This document shows positions 9,152-18,251 of a stretch of DNA of 64,000 nt, one piece after another. Each line of letters starts with the position of its first letter. The stretch's first letter is position 1. The DNA comes from Paragemmobacter amnigenus. Its GTDB lineage: Bacteria > Pseudomonadota > Alphaproteobacteria > Rhodobacterales > Rhodobacteraceae. A program made the position numbers and the translations under genes. The notes under the pieces were generated by a model. That model was not told where the DNA came from. It worked only from the letters and a program-made list of their open reading frames with translations, and ran no database searches. The stretch covers positions 62,001 through 126,000 of the forward strand of contig NZ_JAAATX020000005.1 of the NCBI RefSeq assembly GCF_009908265.2. The letters run 5' to 3'.

Positions 9152-10246
9152 ATGATCCAGACGCCGTTCTACCTGATCGACCGGGCGAAGCTGTCGCGCA
9201 ACATGGCCATCATGGACGAGCTTCGGGCCGGATCGGGCGCGAAGGTTCTGCTGGCGCTGAAATGCTTTGCCACATGGCCGGTCTTCGACCAGATGCGCGA
9301 ACATATGGACGGGACGACGTCATCCAGCCTCTATGAATTGCGGCTGGGGCGCGAGAAGTTCGGCAAGGAGACGCATGCCTATTCCGTGGCATGGCCCGAG
9401 CACGAGATCGCCGAGGCGGTGGGCTATGCCGACAAGATCATCTTCAATTCCGTGGGCCAGTTGGAGCGGTTCGACAACCAGTCGGCCAGCATCGCGCGGG
9501 GGCTGCGGCTGAACCCGCGGTTTTCGACCAGCGGCTTCGATCTGGCCGATCCGGCGCGGCCGTTTTCGCGGTTGGGCGAGTGGGATGCGGGCAAGATCGA
9601 GCGGGTGATGGACCGGATTTCCGGCTTCATGATCCATTACAATTGCGAAAACGCGGATTTCGACCTGTTCGACCGGCAGCTTGGCCGGATCGAGGAGGAG
9701 TTCGGGGCGCTGCTGTCGCGGCTGGAATGGGTGAGCCTTGGCGGTGGCATCCATTTCACGGGCGAGGGCTATCCGGTGGCCAGGCTGGCCGCGCGGCTGC
9801 GGGCGTTTTCGGAGCGGTTCGGGGTGCAGGTCTATCTGGAACCGGGCGAGGCCGCGATCACGGGGGCGGCGAGCCTTGAGGTGACGGTTCTGGATATCCT
9901 GAACAACGGGAAGGATCTGGCGATCGTCGACAGCAGCGTCGAGGCGCATATGCTGGACCTGCTGATCTATCGCATTTCGGGGAAGATGGAGGTCGAGGGC
10001 GACCACCCCTACATGATCTGCGGGAAATCCTGTCTGGCGGGGGATATCTTCGGCGAGTTCAACTTTCCCGCGCCGTTGAATGTGGGCGACCGGCTGAGCA
10101 TCGCGGATGCCGCCGGATACACGATGGTCAAGAAGAACTGGTTCAACGGGGTGAAGATGCCGAGCATCGTCATCAAGGAGCTGGACGGGTCCATGACCGT
10201 CGCGCGCGAGTTCGGCTATGCCGATTTTGCCGGAAATCTCGGCTGA
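9152..10246 (+). CDS. nspC: carboxynorspermidine/carboxyspermidine decarboxylase
   Basis: PLP-dependent decarboxylase (alanine racemase fold type III) of 364 aa making spermidine or norspermidine from the carboxylated precursor. The PLP lysine is Lys37 in LALKCFATW. The glycine-rich SLGGGIHFTGEGYP loop binds the cofactor phosphate. Length matches the family. It is followed after 42 bp by the matching carboxynorspermidine dehydrogenase, so the pair forms the aspartate-semialdehyde-dependent route to spermidine used by many alphaproteobacteria that lack SpeD/SpeE. Which polyamine is made cannot be told from sequence. Confidence 0.93.
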   Translation: MIQTPFYLIDRAKLSRNMAIMDELRAGSGAKVLLALKCFATWPVFDQMREHMDGTTSSSLYELRLGREKFGKETHAYSVAWPEHEIAEAVGYADKIIFNSVGQLERFDNQSASIARGLRLNPRFSTSGFDLADPARPFSRLGEWDAGKIERVMDRISGFMIHYNCENADFDLFDRQLGRIEEEFGALLSRLEWVSLGGGIHFTGEGYPVARLAARLRAFSERFGVQVYLEPGEAAITGAASLEVTVLDILNNGKDLAIVDSSVEAHMLDLLIYRISGKMEVEGDHPYMICGKSCLAGDIFGEFNFPAPLNVGDRLSIADAAGYTMVKKNWFNGVKMPSIVIKELDGSMTVAREFGYADFAGNLG

Positions 10247-10288
10247 TACTGCCGGTTGATCCGGCCCTTCCTGAAGGGGGTGTTTTGC

Positions 10289-11527
10289 ATGAAACGCAAC
10301 GTCTTGATCATTGGCGCAGGCGGTGTGGCGCAGGTCGTGGCGCATAAATGCGCGCAGCATAATGACCGGCTGGGCGATCTGCATATCGCCAGCCGCACGG
10401 TCGGCAAATGCGAGGCGATCATCGCATCGGTGCATGAGAAGCGCGCGATGAAGGTGCCCGGCGTCTTTGCCGCCCATGCGGTGGACGCGATGGACAGCGC
10501 GGCGGTGGCGGCGCTGATCCGGCGGCTGGGGGTGCAGATCGTCATCAACGTGGGGTCTTCCTTCGTCAACATGCCGGTGCTGGAGGCCTGCATCGAGACG
10601 GGCGTGGCCTATATGGACACCGCCATCCACGAGGACCCGACGAAGATCTGCGAGACGCCGCCGTGGTATGGCAATTACGAATGGCAGCGGCGGGAGCGGT
10701 GCAAGGCGGCGGGCGTGACGGCCATTCTGGGCGTGGGGTTCGATCCCGGTGTGGTGAATGCCTGGGCGCGGGTGGCGGAGGACCAGTTCCTCGACGAGAT
10801 CACGTCGATCGATATCGTCGATATCAATGCCGGATCGCACGGCAAGTATTTCGCCACCAATTTCGACCCCGAGATCAATTTCCGAGAGTTCACGGGGACG
10901 GTCTATTCCTGGCAGGGCGGGGCGTGGCAATCGAACAGCATGTTCGAGGTGGGCAAGGTCTGGAACATGCCGGTGGTCGGCGAGCAGAAGGCTTACCTCA
11001 CGGGGCATGACGAGGTGCATTCGCTGTCGGCGCGCTATCCGCAGGCGGATGTGCGGTTCTGGATGGGGTTTGGCGACCATTACATCAACGTGTTCACCGT
11101 GCTGAAGAACCTTGGCCTGCTGTCCGAAAAGCCGGTGAAAACGGCAGAGGGGTTGGAGGTCGTGCCGTTGAAGGTGGTGAAGGCGGTGCTGCCGGATCCG
11201 GCCTCGCTGGCGCCGGGGTATTCGGGGAAGACCTGTATCGCGACGATTGCGCGGGGGGTGAAGGACGGCAAGCCCGCGGAAGTGATGCTGTACAACGTGG
11301 CGGACCATGCGGAGGCTTTTGCCGAGGTCGGGTCGCAGGGGATTTCCTATACGGCAGGCGTGCCGCCGGTGGCGGCCGCGCTGTTGCTGGCAGAGGGTGT
11401 GTGGGACGTGGGGACGATGGTGAATGTCGAGGAGTTGGACCCCAAGCCCTTCATTAACCTGCTGAATGTCATGGGATTGCCGAACCGCGTGAAGGATGCA
11501 GGCGGAGATCGGGCGCTGGCGTTCTGA
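10289..11527 (+). CDS. carboxynorspermidine dehydrogenase (saccharopine dehydrogenase family)
   Basis: A 412-aa NAD(P)H-dependent reductase that condenses aspartate semialdehyde with putrescine or diaminopropane to give the carboxylated triamine used by NspC. The Rossmann motif is KRNVLIIGAGGVAQVVAHK at the N-terminus. Later blocks such as GVGFDPGVVNAWA and the long C-terminal domain fit the Lys1/saccharopine dehydrogenase family. The start at 10289 has AAGGGGG about 8 nt upstream. The operon context with nspC supports the specific assignment. Confidence 0.92.
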   Translation: MKRNVLIIGAGGVAQVVAHKCAQHNDRLGDLHIASRTVGKCEAIIASVHEKRAMKVPGVFAAHAVDAMDSAAVAALIRRLGVQIVINVGSSFVNMPVLEACIETGVAYMDTAIHEDPTKICETPPWYGNYEWQRRERCKAAGVTAILGVGFDPGVVNAWARVAEDQFLDEITSIDIVDINAGSHGKYFATNFDPEINFREFTGTVYSWQGGAWQSNSMFEVGKVWNMPVVGEQKAYLTGHDEVHSLSARYPQADVRFWMGFGDHYINVFTVLKNLGLLSEKPVKTAEGLEVVPLKVVKAVLPDPASLAPGYSGKTCIATIARGVKDGKPAEVMLYNVADHAEAFAEVGSQGISYTAGVPPVAAALLLAEGVWDVGTMVNVEELDPKPFINLLNVMGLPNRVKDAGGDRALAF

Positions 11528-11537
11528 GGGTTGGCTT

Positions 11538-11663
11538 GGCGGGGTGGACCCCGCCCGACGGGATGGAGGGGGCGCGCCGGAGGGTGCGCCCTTTTGCTAT
11601 GGGCTGTAGGGCGGAGAGTTGACCCCGTCTTGGGCGGGAGGCGGGGTGAACCCCGCCCTACAG
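11538..11663. repeat. GC-rich palindromic intergenic repeats and terminator
   Basis: GGCGGGGT-GG-ACCCCGCC at 11538-11555 and GGCGGGGT-GA-ACCCCGCC at 11640-11657 are near-identical palindromes. An outer inverted repeat CTGTAGGGCGG/CCGCCCTACAG (11604-11614 with 11653-11663) encloses the second and overlaps the stop codon of the endonuclease-like gene. Between them GGGCGC/GCGCCC (11570-11575 with 11586-11591) followed by TTTT is a terminator for the polyamine operon. Such elements look like dispersed intergenic repeats. Confidence 0.65.
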
Positions 11664-12509
11664 GGTCAGGTCCATATGCAGGGGGAAGTGGTCCGAGGCG
11701 GGGTTGGTGGTGTCGGTCCAGACCTTCGTGACCAGCGGGGCGAGGTCGGGGGTCAGGAAGATGTGGTCAAGCTGGCGGAGGCGGGTTTGCCCTGCGATGA
11801 CCTTTTCATGCGTGTGCAGGCCCATGCCGGCGGCGGGGTCGGTCAGGCCGTGGGCATAGCGCGCGCCGGGGTGGTAGGGGGTTTCGCCCAGCAGGGCGCG
11901 GTATTCGGCGCTGCGGGGTTCCATGTTGAAATCGCCCGCCCAGATGGCGCGGGTCGGGTTGGGGGGTTCGGTTTCGCCTTCGGTCCAGTTGCGGGAGGGT
12001 TCGTCGTCGGTACCGCTCCACGGTCCGCCTTCGGCGGCGGGGTTGGCGAGCACGTGTTGCAGGAAGGCGATCTGGTCGAGGCGTTCTTCCACGCCGACAT
12101 GGGCGAGGTGGAGGTTGAGGAGTTTGATCGGGCCCGAGGGGTGGTCGATGACGGCCTCGAGCGCGGCGGTCTGGGTGTTGATGGGGTCGAGCATGCGGCG
12201 TTTCGGCAGGGGCCATGTGCGGGACCACAGGATGGGCCAGCGGGAGAGGATGAGGGGGCCGAACTGGCGGCGTTTCGTTCTCTCGCCGGGGAGGGCCATG
12301 TCGAAGGCGGGGGCGTAGACCATGTGGTGGTCGGGGAGGAGTTCGGACAGGATCGCGGGCTGGTCGTCGTGGTTTGTGCGGGACCAGTGGCGGTCGACCT
12401 CTTGCACCGCGATGAGGTCGCGGGGGCGGAGCGTGTCGGCGATGCGGGTCAGGTCATAGCGGCCGTCCGCGCCGAAGCCGTATTGGATGTTCCAGGTGGT
12501 GAGTTTCAT
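11658..12509 (-). CDS. endonuclease/exonuclease/phosphatase (EEP) family hydrolase
   Basis: A 283-aa protein of the DNase I-like EEP fold. Recognisable blocks are KLTTWNIQYGF (N-terminal Asn), AVQEVDRHW (metal-binding Glu), NLHLAHVGVEERLDQI, WAGDFNMEP (catalytic Asp/Asn) and the final SDHFPLHMDL (Asp-His). No signal peptide is seen, so it is cytoplasmic. It starts 9 bp after the FGGY kinase stop and is the last gene of the minus-strand ABC/kinase operon. A phosphatase or phosphodiesterase on a pathway intermediate is therefore as likely as nuclease activity. Confidence 0.82.
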   Translation of the reverse strand: MKLTTWNIQYGFGADGRYDLTRIADTLRPRDLIAVQEVDRHWSRTNHDDQPAILSELLPDHHMVYAPAFDMALPGERTKRRQFGPLILSRWPILWSRTWPLPKRRMLDPINTQTAALEAVIDHPSGPIKLLNLHLAHVGVEERLDQIAFLQHVLANPAAEGGPWSGTDDEPSRNWTEGETEPPNPTRAIWAGDFNMEPRSAEYRALLGETPYHPGARYAHGLTDPAAGMGLHTHEKVIAGQTRLRQLDHIFLTPDLAPLVTKVWTDTTNPASDHFPLHMDLTL

Positions 12510-12518
12510 GCGCGCAGG

Positions 12519-13979
12519 CTAGCCGCGCCTTGCGCTTTCCACCAGTGCGTCGAAGCGGGCTTTGCGCGTGGCGAGGCGGCGGGCCAGCGCGGGGTCGGGG
12601 TCCACGGTGCCGCGCATGGGCAGGGGGGCGGAGAGGACGTCGGTCGAGGCGCCCGCCGCCACGGCGGCAAGGCGGGCGGCGCCGGCGGGGCCGCCGATGT
12701 CTGACCGTGCAGGCAGGGCCACGGGTTCACCGATGGCGGTGGCGATGAGCGTGGTCCAGAGGGTCGACCGCGTTCCGCCGCCCACGGCGATGAAGCGGTG
12801 GGGGATCGCGCCGACCTCGCGCTGGGCGGCGATGCAGTCGGCGAACTGGAAGGCGACGCCTTCCATCGTGGCATAGCCCATCATCGCGCGGTCCACGCCG
12901 GGGTGGAGGCCTTCGAGACGGCCTGTGGCCTGCGGGCGGTTGGCGGGGGTGCGGATGCCGGTGAGGCAGGGCAGGAAGACGGGGGCGGCGTCGGTCTTGG
13001 TTTCATCCATCGCCTCGGCCTCGCCCGCCAGCGTGGCAGCGGTGGTGGCGGAGAGGCGGGCGGTCCAGTCCAGCGCCGCCGTGGCGGACATGACGACGCC
13101 CATCGACAGGAAGCAGTCGGGCGCGGCATGGGCAGAGGTGAGGATGGCGCGCTGGGGGCCGGGGTGAAAGGTGGCATCCACGATGCAGGCCACGCCCGAG
13201 GTGCCGATGGTGAGGACCGCGTCACCCGGGCGGGCGGCCCCTGCGCCGAGGGTGGAGGCCATGTTGTCGCCCGCGCCTGCGGCCACGGGGATGTTGGGCT
13301 TCATTCCCCAGCGCTGGGCGAGGGTCGGGCGCAGGCCGCCTGCGGCCTTCCAGGCTTGGGTGATCGGGGGCAGGTGGTCGGGGTTCCAGCCTGCCAGCGC
13401 GCAGAGGTCGTGGTCCCATGTGCCGGTGCGGCAGTCCATCAACTGGGTGCCGCCTGCGTCGGTGGGTTCGGAGGCGACCTCTCCGGTCAGGGCGAGGCGG
13501 ACGTAGTCCTTGGTGAGCAGGAGCATCCGCGCGTCGCGCATGACCTGCGGTTCGTGTTTCGCGAGCCAAAGGAGCTTTGGCGCGGTGATGCCCGGGTCGG
13601 GGGTGCCGTTGGTGCGCCCGCCGATATCGGGGCAGCGTTGCAGGAGTTCTGCACATTCCGCGATGCTGCGCTGGTCGTTCCACAGGATCGCGGGGCGCAG
13701 GGGTTTCAGCGACTTGTCGAGGAGAAGGGCGCAGAGCATCTGGCCCGACAGGCCGATGGCGGAGACGGCGGCCATTTCGCGCGGGGCGGTGGCGGCGAGG
13801 CGGTCGAGGCAGGACCAGACGGCGGCGACCCAGTCGTCGGCGTCCTGTTCGGACCAGCCGACATGGGGGATCGATACGGCGATGGGCTGGGCGGCGTCGG
13901 CCAGCACGGTTTCGGCGTCTTGCAGGATGACGGCCTTCACACCGGATGTGCCGAGGTCGATGCCGATGGTCAGGGTCAT
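12519..13979 (-). CDS. FGGY-family carbohydrate kinase
   Basis: A 486-aa sugar/polyol kinase with the ASKHA fold. The N-terminal phosphate loop is GIDLGTSGVKAVI, the substrate region is GLSGQML, and ATP-binding blocks are GTSGVACIV and the late VGGGTRSTLWTTLIA. It resembles xylulokinases, but a separate xylB lies in the xylose locus at 53-54 kb, so this copy likely has another substrate. ATG overlaps the SorC stop (ATGA, 13976-13979), showing translational coupling. It is one of two phosphoryl-transfer steps inferred for this locus. Confidence 0.9.
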   Translation of the reverse strand: MTLTIGIDLGTSGVKAVILQDAETVLADAAQPIAVSIPHVGWSEQDADDWVAAVWSCLDRLAATAPREMAAVSAIGLSGQMLCALLLDKSLKPLRPAILWNDQRSIAECAELLQRCPDIGGRTNGTPDPGITAPKLLWLAKHEPQVMRDARMLLLTKDYVRLALTGEVASEPTDAGGTQLMDCRTGTWDHDLCALAGWNPDHLPPITQAWKAAGGLRPTLAQRWGMKPNIPVAAGAGDNMASTLGAGAARPGDAVLTIGTSGVACIVDATFHPGPQRAILTSAHAAPDCFLSMGVVMSATAALDWTARLSATTAATLAGEAEAMDETKTDAAPVFLPCLTGIRTPANRPQATGRLEGLHPGVDRAMMGYATMEGVAFQFADCIAAQREVGAIPHRFIAVGGGTRSTLWTTLIATAIGEPVALPARSDIGGPAGAARLAAVAAGASTDVLSAPLPMRGTVDPDPALARRLATRKARFDALVESARRG

Positions 13980-14941
13980 TCAGATACCAATGCGCGGGCG
14001 GTGGCTTCTTCGGTGACGAAGGTGTTTACAAGGCCGAGGCCGAGGATGGCGCGGCAGACCGGCACCTTGTGCGCGCCCCCTGCGGCGAGGATCACGTTGG
14101 GGATGCGGGCAAGGTCGGGGATGCCGATGCCGATGACCTTTTCGTTGATCGGGTGGTCGATGGGGCGACCCTGCGCGTCGATCACGGTGCCGAGGATGTC
14201 GCCCACGCCGCCTGCCTTTTGCAATTCCTCGATCGTGGTGCCGCTCGGGAGCGCGTCGCGCATGAGGAGCGAGCGTTTGGACAGGTCGCCCGCCGCCATG
14301 GCCATGGCATCCACGCGGCGGATTTTCTCCAGCACTTCGCGGAACACGTCGAGTTGCATGATCGTGTCGCGGCTTTCGGCGCTGCCTGCATAGAGGGGGG
14401 CGGTGAAGTAGCTGTGCTGGGCACCCATCAGGTCGGCAAGGCGGGTGGTGATTTCGAAGCTGTTGAGGTCGGAGCCGCGGGTCAGGCCGCCCATCACAGA
14501 GATGACTTCGAGGTCGGGGCGTTCGATGGCGGCGAGGAAGCGGGTGGCGATGTTCAGCGTGCCGCCCCATGACATGCCAAAGCTTTTGACGGCGGGGTCG
14601 GCCAGCACTTCGGACAGAAGATTGCCCAGCGCCGCGCCGGTGATCGTCTGCACGTCGCCATCCTGCGCGGGGGCGGGGGCGACATAGGCCTGTTGCAGGC
14701 CGAACTTTTCGCACAGCGCCTGTTCGAGGTCGAAGCAGGCGGCATAGGCGGTGTTGAAGGTGATGCGGACAAGGCCCACGCGATGCGCCTCTGACAGGGC
14801 CTTGTTCACGCGAAGGCGGGTCGCGCCGAGCTTTTCTGCGACCTTTTCCTGTGTCAGCCCTTCGACGTAATAGGCCCATGCCACCCGCGCGAGAAAGCGC
14901 TGTTCGGCGTCGATCTGGGGCAGTTTGGGGGCGCGGGCCAT
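13976..14941 (-). CDS. SorC/DeoR-type sugar-binding transcriptional regulator
   Basis: A 321-aa regulator. The N-terminal HTH (AWAYYVEGLTQEKVAEKLGA) resembles a sigma-type helix-turn-helix of the SorC family. The C-terminal ~250 residues form the phosphosugar-binding domain (for example SFGMSWGGTLN and ILAAGGAHK). SorC proteins normally respond to a phosphorylated sugar. Its place between the permeases and the kinase in the minus-strand operon makes it the likely controller of both divergent arms of the locus. A candidate operator is 18167-18192. Confidence 0.92.
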   Translation of the reverse strand: MARAPKLPQIDAEQRFLARVAWAYYVEGLTQEKVAEKLGATRLRVNKALSEAHRVGLVRITFNTAYAACFDLEQALCEKFGLQQAYVAPAPAQDGDVQTITGAALGNLLSEVLADPAVKSFGMSWGGTLNIATRFLAAIERPDLEVISVMGGLTRGSDLNSFEITTRLADLMGAQHSYFTAPLYAGSAESRDTIMQLDVFREVLEKIRRVDAMAMAAGDLSKRSLLMRDALPSGTTIEELQKAGGVGDILGTVIDAQGRPIDHPINEKVIGIGIPDLARIPNVILAAGGAHKVPVCRAILGLGLVNTFVTEEATARALVSE

Positions 14942-14951
14942 CCGTTTCCTT

Positions 14952-15779
14952 TTACTTGACCGCGCCCATCGTCAGGCCGCGCACCAGATGTTTCGACGCG
15001 ATCAGGGCGAAGATCAACACCGGGATCACGATCAGGGTCGAGGTGGCCATGATCTTTCCGTAAGGCACGTCATAGCCTTCCATGAAGGTGACGGCCATGG
15101 CGGGCGCGGTCTTCGCGGCCTTGGGGGCGAGGATGTAGGCGAAGAGGAGTTCGTTCCACGAGAAGATGAATGAGAGGATCGAGGATACGGCCACACCGGG
15201 CATGGCGAGGGGAAGGCAGATGGAGCGGAAGATGCGCCATTGCGAGGCGCCTTCCAGAAGCGCCGCCTCGTCCAGTTCGCGCGGGATGGAGCGGAACTGG
15301 TCGGTGCAGATCCAGATGACGATGGGCAGGGTGAAGGTCAGATACATCAGGATCAGCGCAAGGTGGGTGTCGCGCAGGCCAAGTTCGCGGCTGATGAGGA
15401 AGACGGGGAAGGCAAGGACGACGGGCGAGACGAAGCGGTTGGTGATGAACCAGAACCACAGGTCCTGCTTGCCGCGGAATTCGAAGCGGGCCAGCGCATA
15501 GGCAGCGGGCGTGCCGAGGACGACGGCAAGGGTCGTGGTGCAGACGGCGACGATGATGGAGTTGATGAGGGAGACGCCGACCTTATCCTCGAACAGCACT
15601 TCCCAGTAGTTCGCCAGCGTGGGGGTGAAGACCCAGACGGGCGGGGATTCGAGGGCGACGACCTGTGTCTTCAGGCTGGTGGTGACCATCCAGTAGAAGG
15701 GGAAGATGCAGAAGGCGCAGATCGCGACGAGGAGCAGCCCTTCGGCCCAGAGGGCGCGGCGTTGGACGGGGGCGGCCAT
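14952..15779 (-). CDS. carbohydrate ABC transporter permease (MalG type)
   Basis: Inner-membrane permease subunit of 275 aa with six predicted helices. The EAA loop is ELDEAALLEGASQWRIFRSI, where the ATPase docks. The family-typical end SKHLVRGLTMGAVK is intact. It starts 1 bp after the other permease stop and ends 10 bp before the SorC start, so it belongs to the same operon. It works with the adjacent permease, the binding protein at 16.8-18.1 kb and the divergent ATPase at 18.3 kb. Confidence 0.95.
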   Translation of the reverse strand: MAAPVQRRALWAEGLLLVAICAFCIFPFYWMVTTSLKTQVVALESPPVWVFTPTLANYWEVLFEDKVGVSLINSIIVAVCTTTLAVVLGTPAAYALARFEFRGKQDLWFWFITNRFVSPVVLAFPVFLISRELGLRDTHLALILMYLTFTLPIVIWICTDQFRSIPRELDEAALLEGASQWRIFRSICLPLAMPGVAVSSILSFIFSWNELLFAYILAPKAAKTAPAMAVTFMEGYDVPYGKIMATSTLIVIPVLIFALIASKHLVRGLTMGAVK

Positions 15780-15780
15780 G

Positions 15781-16659
15781 TCAGTTCACCTCGCGGTAGA
15801 AGAAGCGGATGTAGAGGCGGGCGAGGAAGATGGTCAGCGCCAGCATGATGATGGCCTGCGCCGAGGCCATGCCGATGTCGAACTGCCGGTTGCCGACGCG
15901 TTCGATCAGGACGGCGATGAATTCGGTGGCCGAGCCGGGGCCGCCGCGCGTCATGGTGAAGGGCATGTCGAAGAGTTTGAGCGTGTCTGCCGTGCGCAGG
16001 ATGAGGACGGCGACGAGCGAGGGGATCAGGAAGGGAAGCTGCACATAGCGCAGGACGAGCCATTGGGATTTCGTCTCTAGCTGGGCCGCTTCCTCGATTT
16101 CGGGGGGCACGGTGGACAGGCCCGCCAGCAGGACGAGCGCGACGAAGGGCGTCCATTGCCAGATGTCCCAGATGATGACGCCGATGAAGGCGTTGGTGGG
16201 ATCGCCGATGAAGTTGACCGGGTCGATGCCGACCCAGCCCAGCATCTGGTTAATGACGCCGTATTTCTGGTTCAGCATCACCTGCGCAAGCAGGCCGACG
16301 ACGGCATAGGTCGTCGCCATGGGCAGCACGAGCGACAGGCGGGTGAGGGTCTTGAAGACCGTCAGGCCCGGGCGGTGCAGGACGATGGCGATCAGGAGGC
16401 CAAGGGCGATCTGGATCGGGACGGAGATGAAGAAGAGCGTCGCGGTGCGGCCCATCGCCTGCCAGAAGACGGGATCGGTCAGGACGGCGGCATAGTTTTC
16501 CAGACCCACGAATTTGGTCTGCGCCTGTTTCGTCAGGTTGAAATTGTGCAGGCTTTTCCAGACCGCATAGAGCAGCGGCGCGATGCCCACGAGGACGAGG
16601 GCGGCAACAGCGGGGCCGAGAAAGGCGAGGATCGTCTTTCGGCGCACATGAGCGGTCAT
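15781..16659 (-). CDS. carbohydrate ABC transporter permease (MalF/UgpA type)
   Basis: A 292-aa permease with six hydrophobic helices. The EAA-type loop is EIEEAAQLETKSQWLVLRYV (about residues 197-216). The N-terminal cytoplasmic stretch MTAHVRRKT is followed directly by helix 1. It pairs with the MalG-type permease. It is separated from the upstream binding-protein gene by a hairpin (16684-16710) that may lower permease expression relative to the binding protein. Confidence 0.95.
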   Translation of the reverse strand: MTAHVRRKTILAFLGPAVAALVLVGIAPLLYAVWKSLHNFNLTKQAQTKFVGLENYAAVLTDPVFWQAMGRTATLFFISVPIQIALGLLIAIVLHRPGLTVFKTLTRLSLVLPMATTYAVVGLLAQVMLNQKYGVINQMLGWVGIDPVNFIGDPTNAFIGVIIWDIWQWTPFVALVLLAGLSTVPPEIEEAAQLETKSQWLVLRYVQLPFLIPSLVAVLILRTADTLKLFDMPFTMTRGGPGSATEFIAVLIERVGNRQFDIGMASAQAIIMLALTIFLARLYIRFFYREVN

Positions 16660-16683
16660 TCGGGGCAGTCCTTCGGTTGGAAA

Positions 16684-16710
16684 CCCCGGCCCCTTTGCAG
16701 AGGGCCGGGG
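16684..16710 (-). terminator. intra-operon hairpin after the binding-protein gene
   Basis: A perfect 9-bp stem CCCCGGCCC/GGGCCGGGG (16684-16692 with 16702-16710), followed by TTTCC on the minus strand. Its position between the binding-protein and permease genes fits partial termination or 3'-end protection of the abundant binding-protein message. Confidence 0.65.
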
Positions 16711-16785
16711 AAAGGTGGCGCGTCCTGTCAGGGATCAGGGGCGCTGCGCACTGGGTACACTGTCACTCGTCACTCAGGTTTGCGG

Positions 16786-18123
16786 TTACTGGGCGAGCGG
16801 CTTCTTGCCGTCATAGTAGCCGGCTTCGGCAAGGACGGCTTCCATCTTCTCGCCGATGGTCTTGGCGCCTTCGTCGATGCTGACTTCACCCAGCATCATC
16901 TTGGTGCCCCATTCCTGCACGATTTCGGTGATCGCAGGCCATTCGGCAAAGCGCGGACGGAATTCCGGCACGCCTTCCTTCCACGATTCCACGAGGGCGG
17001 GAATGAACTTGTAGGTTTCGGCCAGAGCCGGGTCGGCATAGGCCGACTGGCGGGCGGGGACGCCGCCCATTTCCAGATACTGGCCGGCCTTGGCCTTGGA
17101 CGTCACCCACTGGATGAAGAGCCAGCCTGCGGCCTGTTCCGCCTCATCCGCCTGTGCGGCGACGGCGAGGGAGAAGCCGCCCAGCGCGGGCTTGCGGCCT
17201 GCGGGGCCGGTCGGTTCGGGGGCGATTTCGACGCAGTCGGCGACCTTGGACGTCTCGGGCGAGACGACGGTGGAATAGAAGGCCGACCATTCGGTGATCA
17301 TCGCCACGTCGCCTTGGGCAAAGGCGTTGACGGTTTCGGCATGGTCATAGGCGACGATGCCTTCGGGCATGAACTTCATCAGGTCCTGACGGAATTGCAG
17401 ACCGGCCTGCGATTCGGGCGAATTCAGGTTGGACTTGAATTCCGCGTTCAGGAACGACCCGCCGAAGGGCCACAGGAAGCGGGCGAAGCTGTCTGCCGAC
17501 TGGGTTTCGTTACGCTTGGACTGCAGGGCATAGGCATATTTGCCGTCCTTGGTCAGGGCGGGACCGTAGGTGTCCATCACTTCCTGCCAGGTGGCCGGGG
17601 GTTTGTCGAAACCGGCGGCTTCGAGCATGCAGCGGTTGTAGAACAGCAGGCCCGAGTAGTTGTCGAAGGGCAGGCCGTAGTTCACGCCGTTCCACGACCC
17701 GAAGGCGTCGAGGACGAGCGGGAAGAAGTCGGCCATGTCCAGTTCGGGATCGGCCAGTTCGGCGTTGTTGATGAAGGTTTCGGACGGCACCAGCCAGCCG
17801 TTTTCGGCGAAGTTGCCGATCCAGACAAGGTCGATCAGCGCGACGTCGAGGTCGCCACCGGCGGCGAAGTCGCGGACCTGTTCGCCCAGCGCGTTTTCGT
17901 AAGGCACCGTGGTGTAGTTCACCTTGATGCCGGTCGCCGCCTCGAATTCCGGCAGCATCTTGATCGCGGCGTTGTAGCCCGGACGGTCGAGGAAGAGCAC
18001 CTCGATTTCCGTGCCGGCATAGGGCTTTGCGGCCTCTTCCAGCGACCAGGCGTTGGCCTGTGTGCCGAAGGCCAGTGCGGACGCGGTCAGCGCCAGCGCA
18101 CTTACGTGCATCTTGAGCTTCAT
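16786..18123 (-). CDS. ABC transporter sugar-binding protein (extracellular family 1)
   Basis: Periplasmic solute-binding protein of 445 aa. The signal peptide is at residues 1-25 ([20 protein letters not shown], cleavage near ANAW). The mature protein has the cluster-B (maltose/glycerol-3-phosphate type) layout. Visible blocks are [16 protein letters not shown] and the hinge-region stretch [16 protein letters not shown]. It is first in the minus-strand operon, divergent from the ATPase. The ligand cannot be read off the sequence. Confidence 0.93.
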   Translation of the reverse strand: MKLKMHVSALALTASALAFGTQANAWSLEEAAKPYAGTEIEVLFLDRPGYNAAIKMLPEFEAATGIKVNYTTVPYENALGEQVRDFAAGGDLDVALIDLVWIGNFAENGWLVPSETFINNAELADPELDMADFFPLVLDAFGSWNGVNYGLPFDNYSGLLFYNRCMLEAAGFDKPPATWQEVMDTYGPALTKDGKYAYALQSKRNETQSADSFARFLWPFGGSFLNAEFKSNLNSPESQAGLQFRQDLMKFMPEGIVAYDHAETVNAFAQGDVAMITEWSAFYSTVVSPETSKVADCVEIAPEPTGPAGRKPALGGFSLAVAAQADEAEQAAGWLFIQWVTSKAKAGQYLEMGGVPARQSAYADPALAETYKFIPALVESWKEGVPEFRPRFAEWPAITEIVQEWGTKMMLGEVSIDEGAKTIGEKMEAVLAEAGYYDGKKPLAQ

Positions 18124-18166
18124 GTTGTTCCTCCCAGCGGTTTGAGCGTTTTGGACCGTTGACTTC

Positions 18167-18192
18167 CATTTGTAACGCCTAGCATATAAATG
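18167..18192. promoter_or_regulatory. candidate SorC operator
   Basis: Inverted arms CATTT (18167-18171) and AAATG (18188-18192) overlap the -10 region of the binding-protein promoter in the divergent gap. It is a candidate site for the SorC regulator of the locus; this is inferred from position and symmetry only. Confidence 0.4.
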
Positions 18193-18214
18193 TATCGCGG
18201 AGGCATCCTGTCAA
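18185..18214 (-). promoter_or_regulatory. promoter of the binding-protein operon
   Basis: On the minus strand a -35 TTGACA (18209-18214) and a -10 TTTATA (18185-18190) are separated by 18 nt, a good sigma-70-type promoter about 60 bp upstream of the binding-protein ATG. Confidence 0.6.
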
Positions 18215-18251
18215 CGGGGAAAAATTCGCAAGTGGATCGGGAGGGCGGCGG

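Noticed and set aside
11538-11663. CRISPR-like repeats
   Set aside because: Only two short palindromes with no regular spacers; no CRISPR array or cas gene was seen anywhere in the window.
16156-18162. Long plus-strand open frame over the binding-protein gene
   Set aside because: No domain or start signal; the minus strand encodes a full ABC binding protein with signal peptide.
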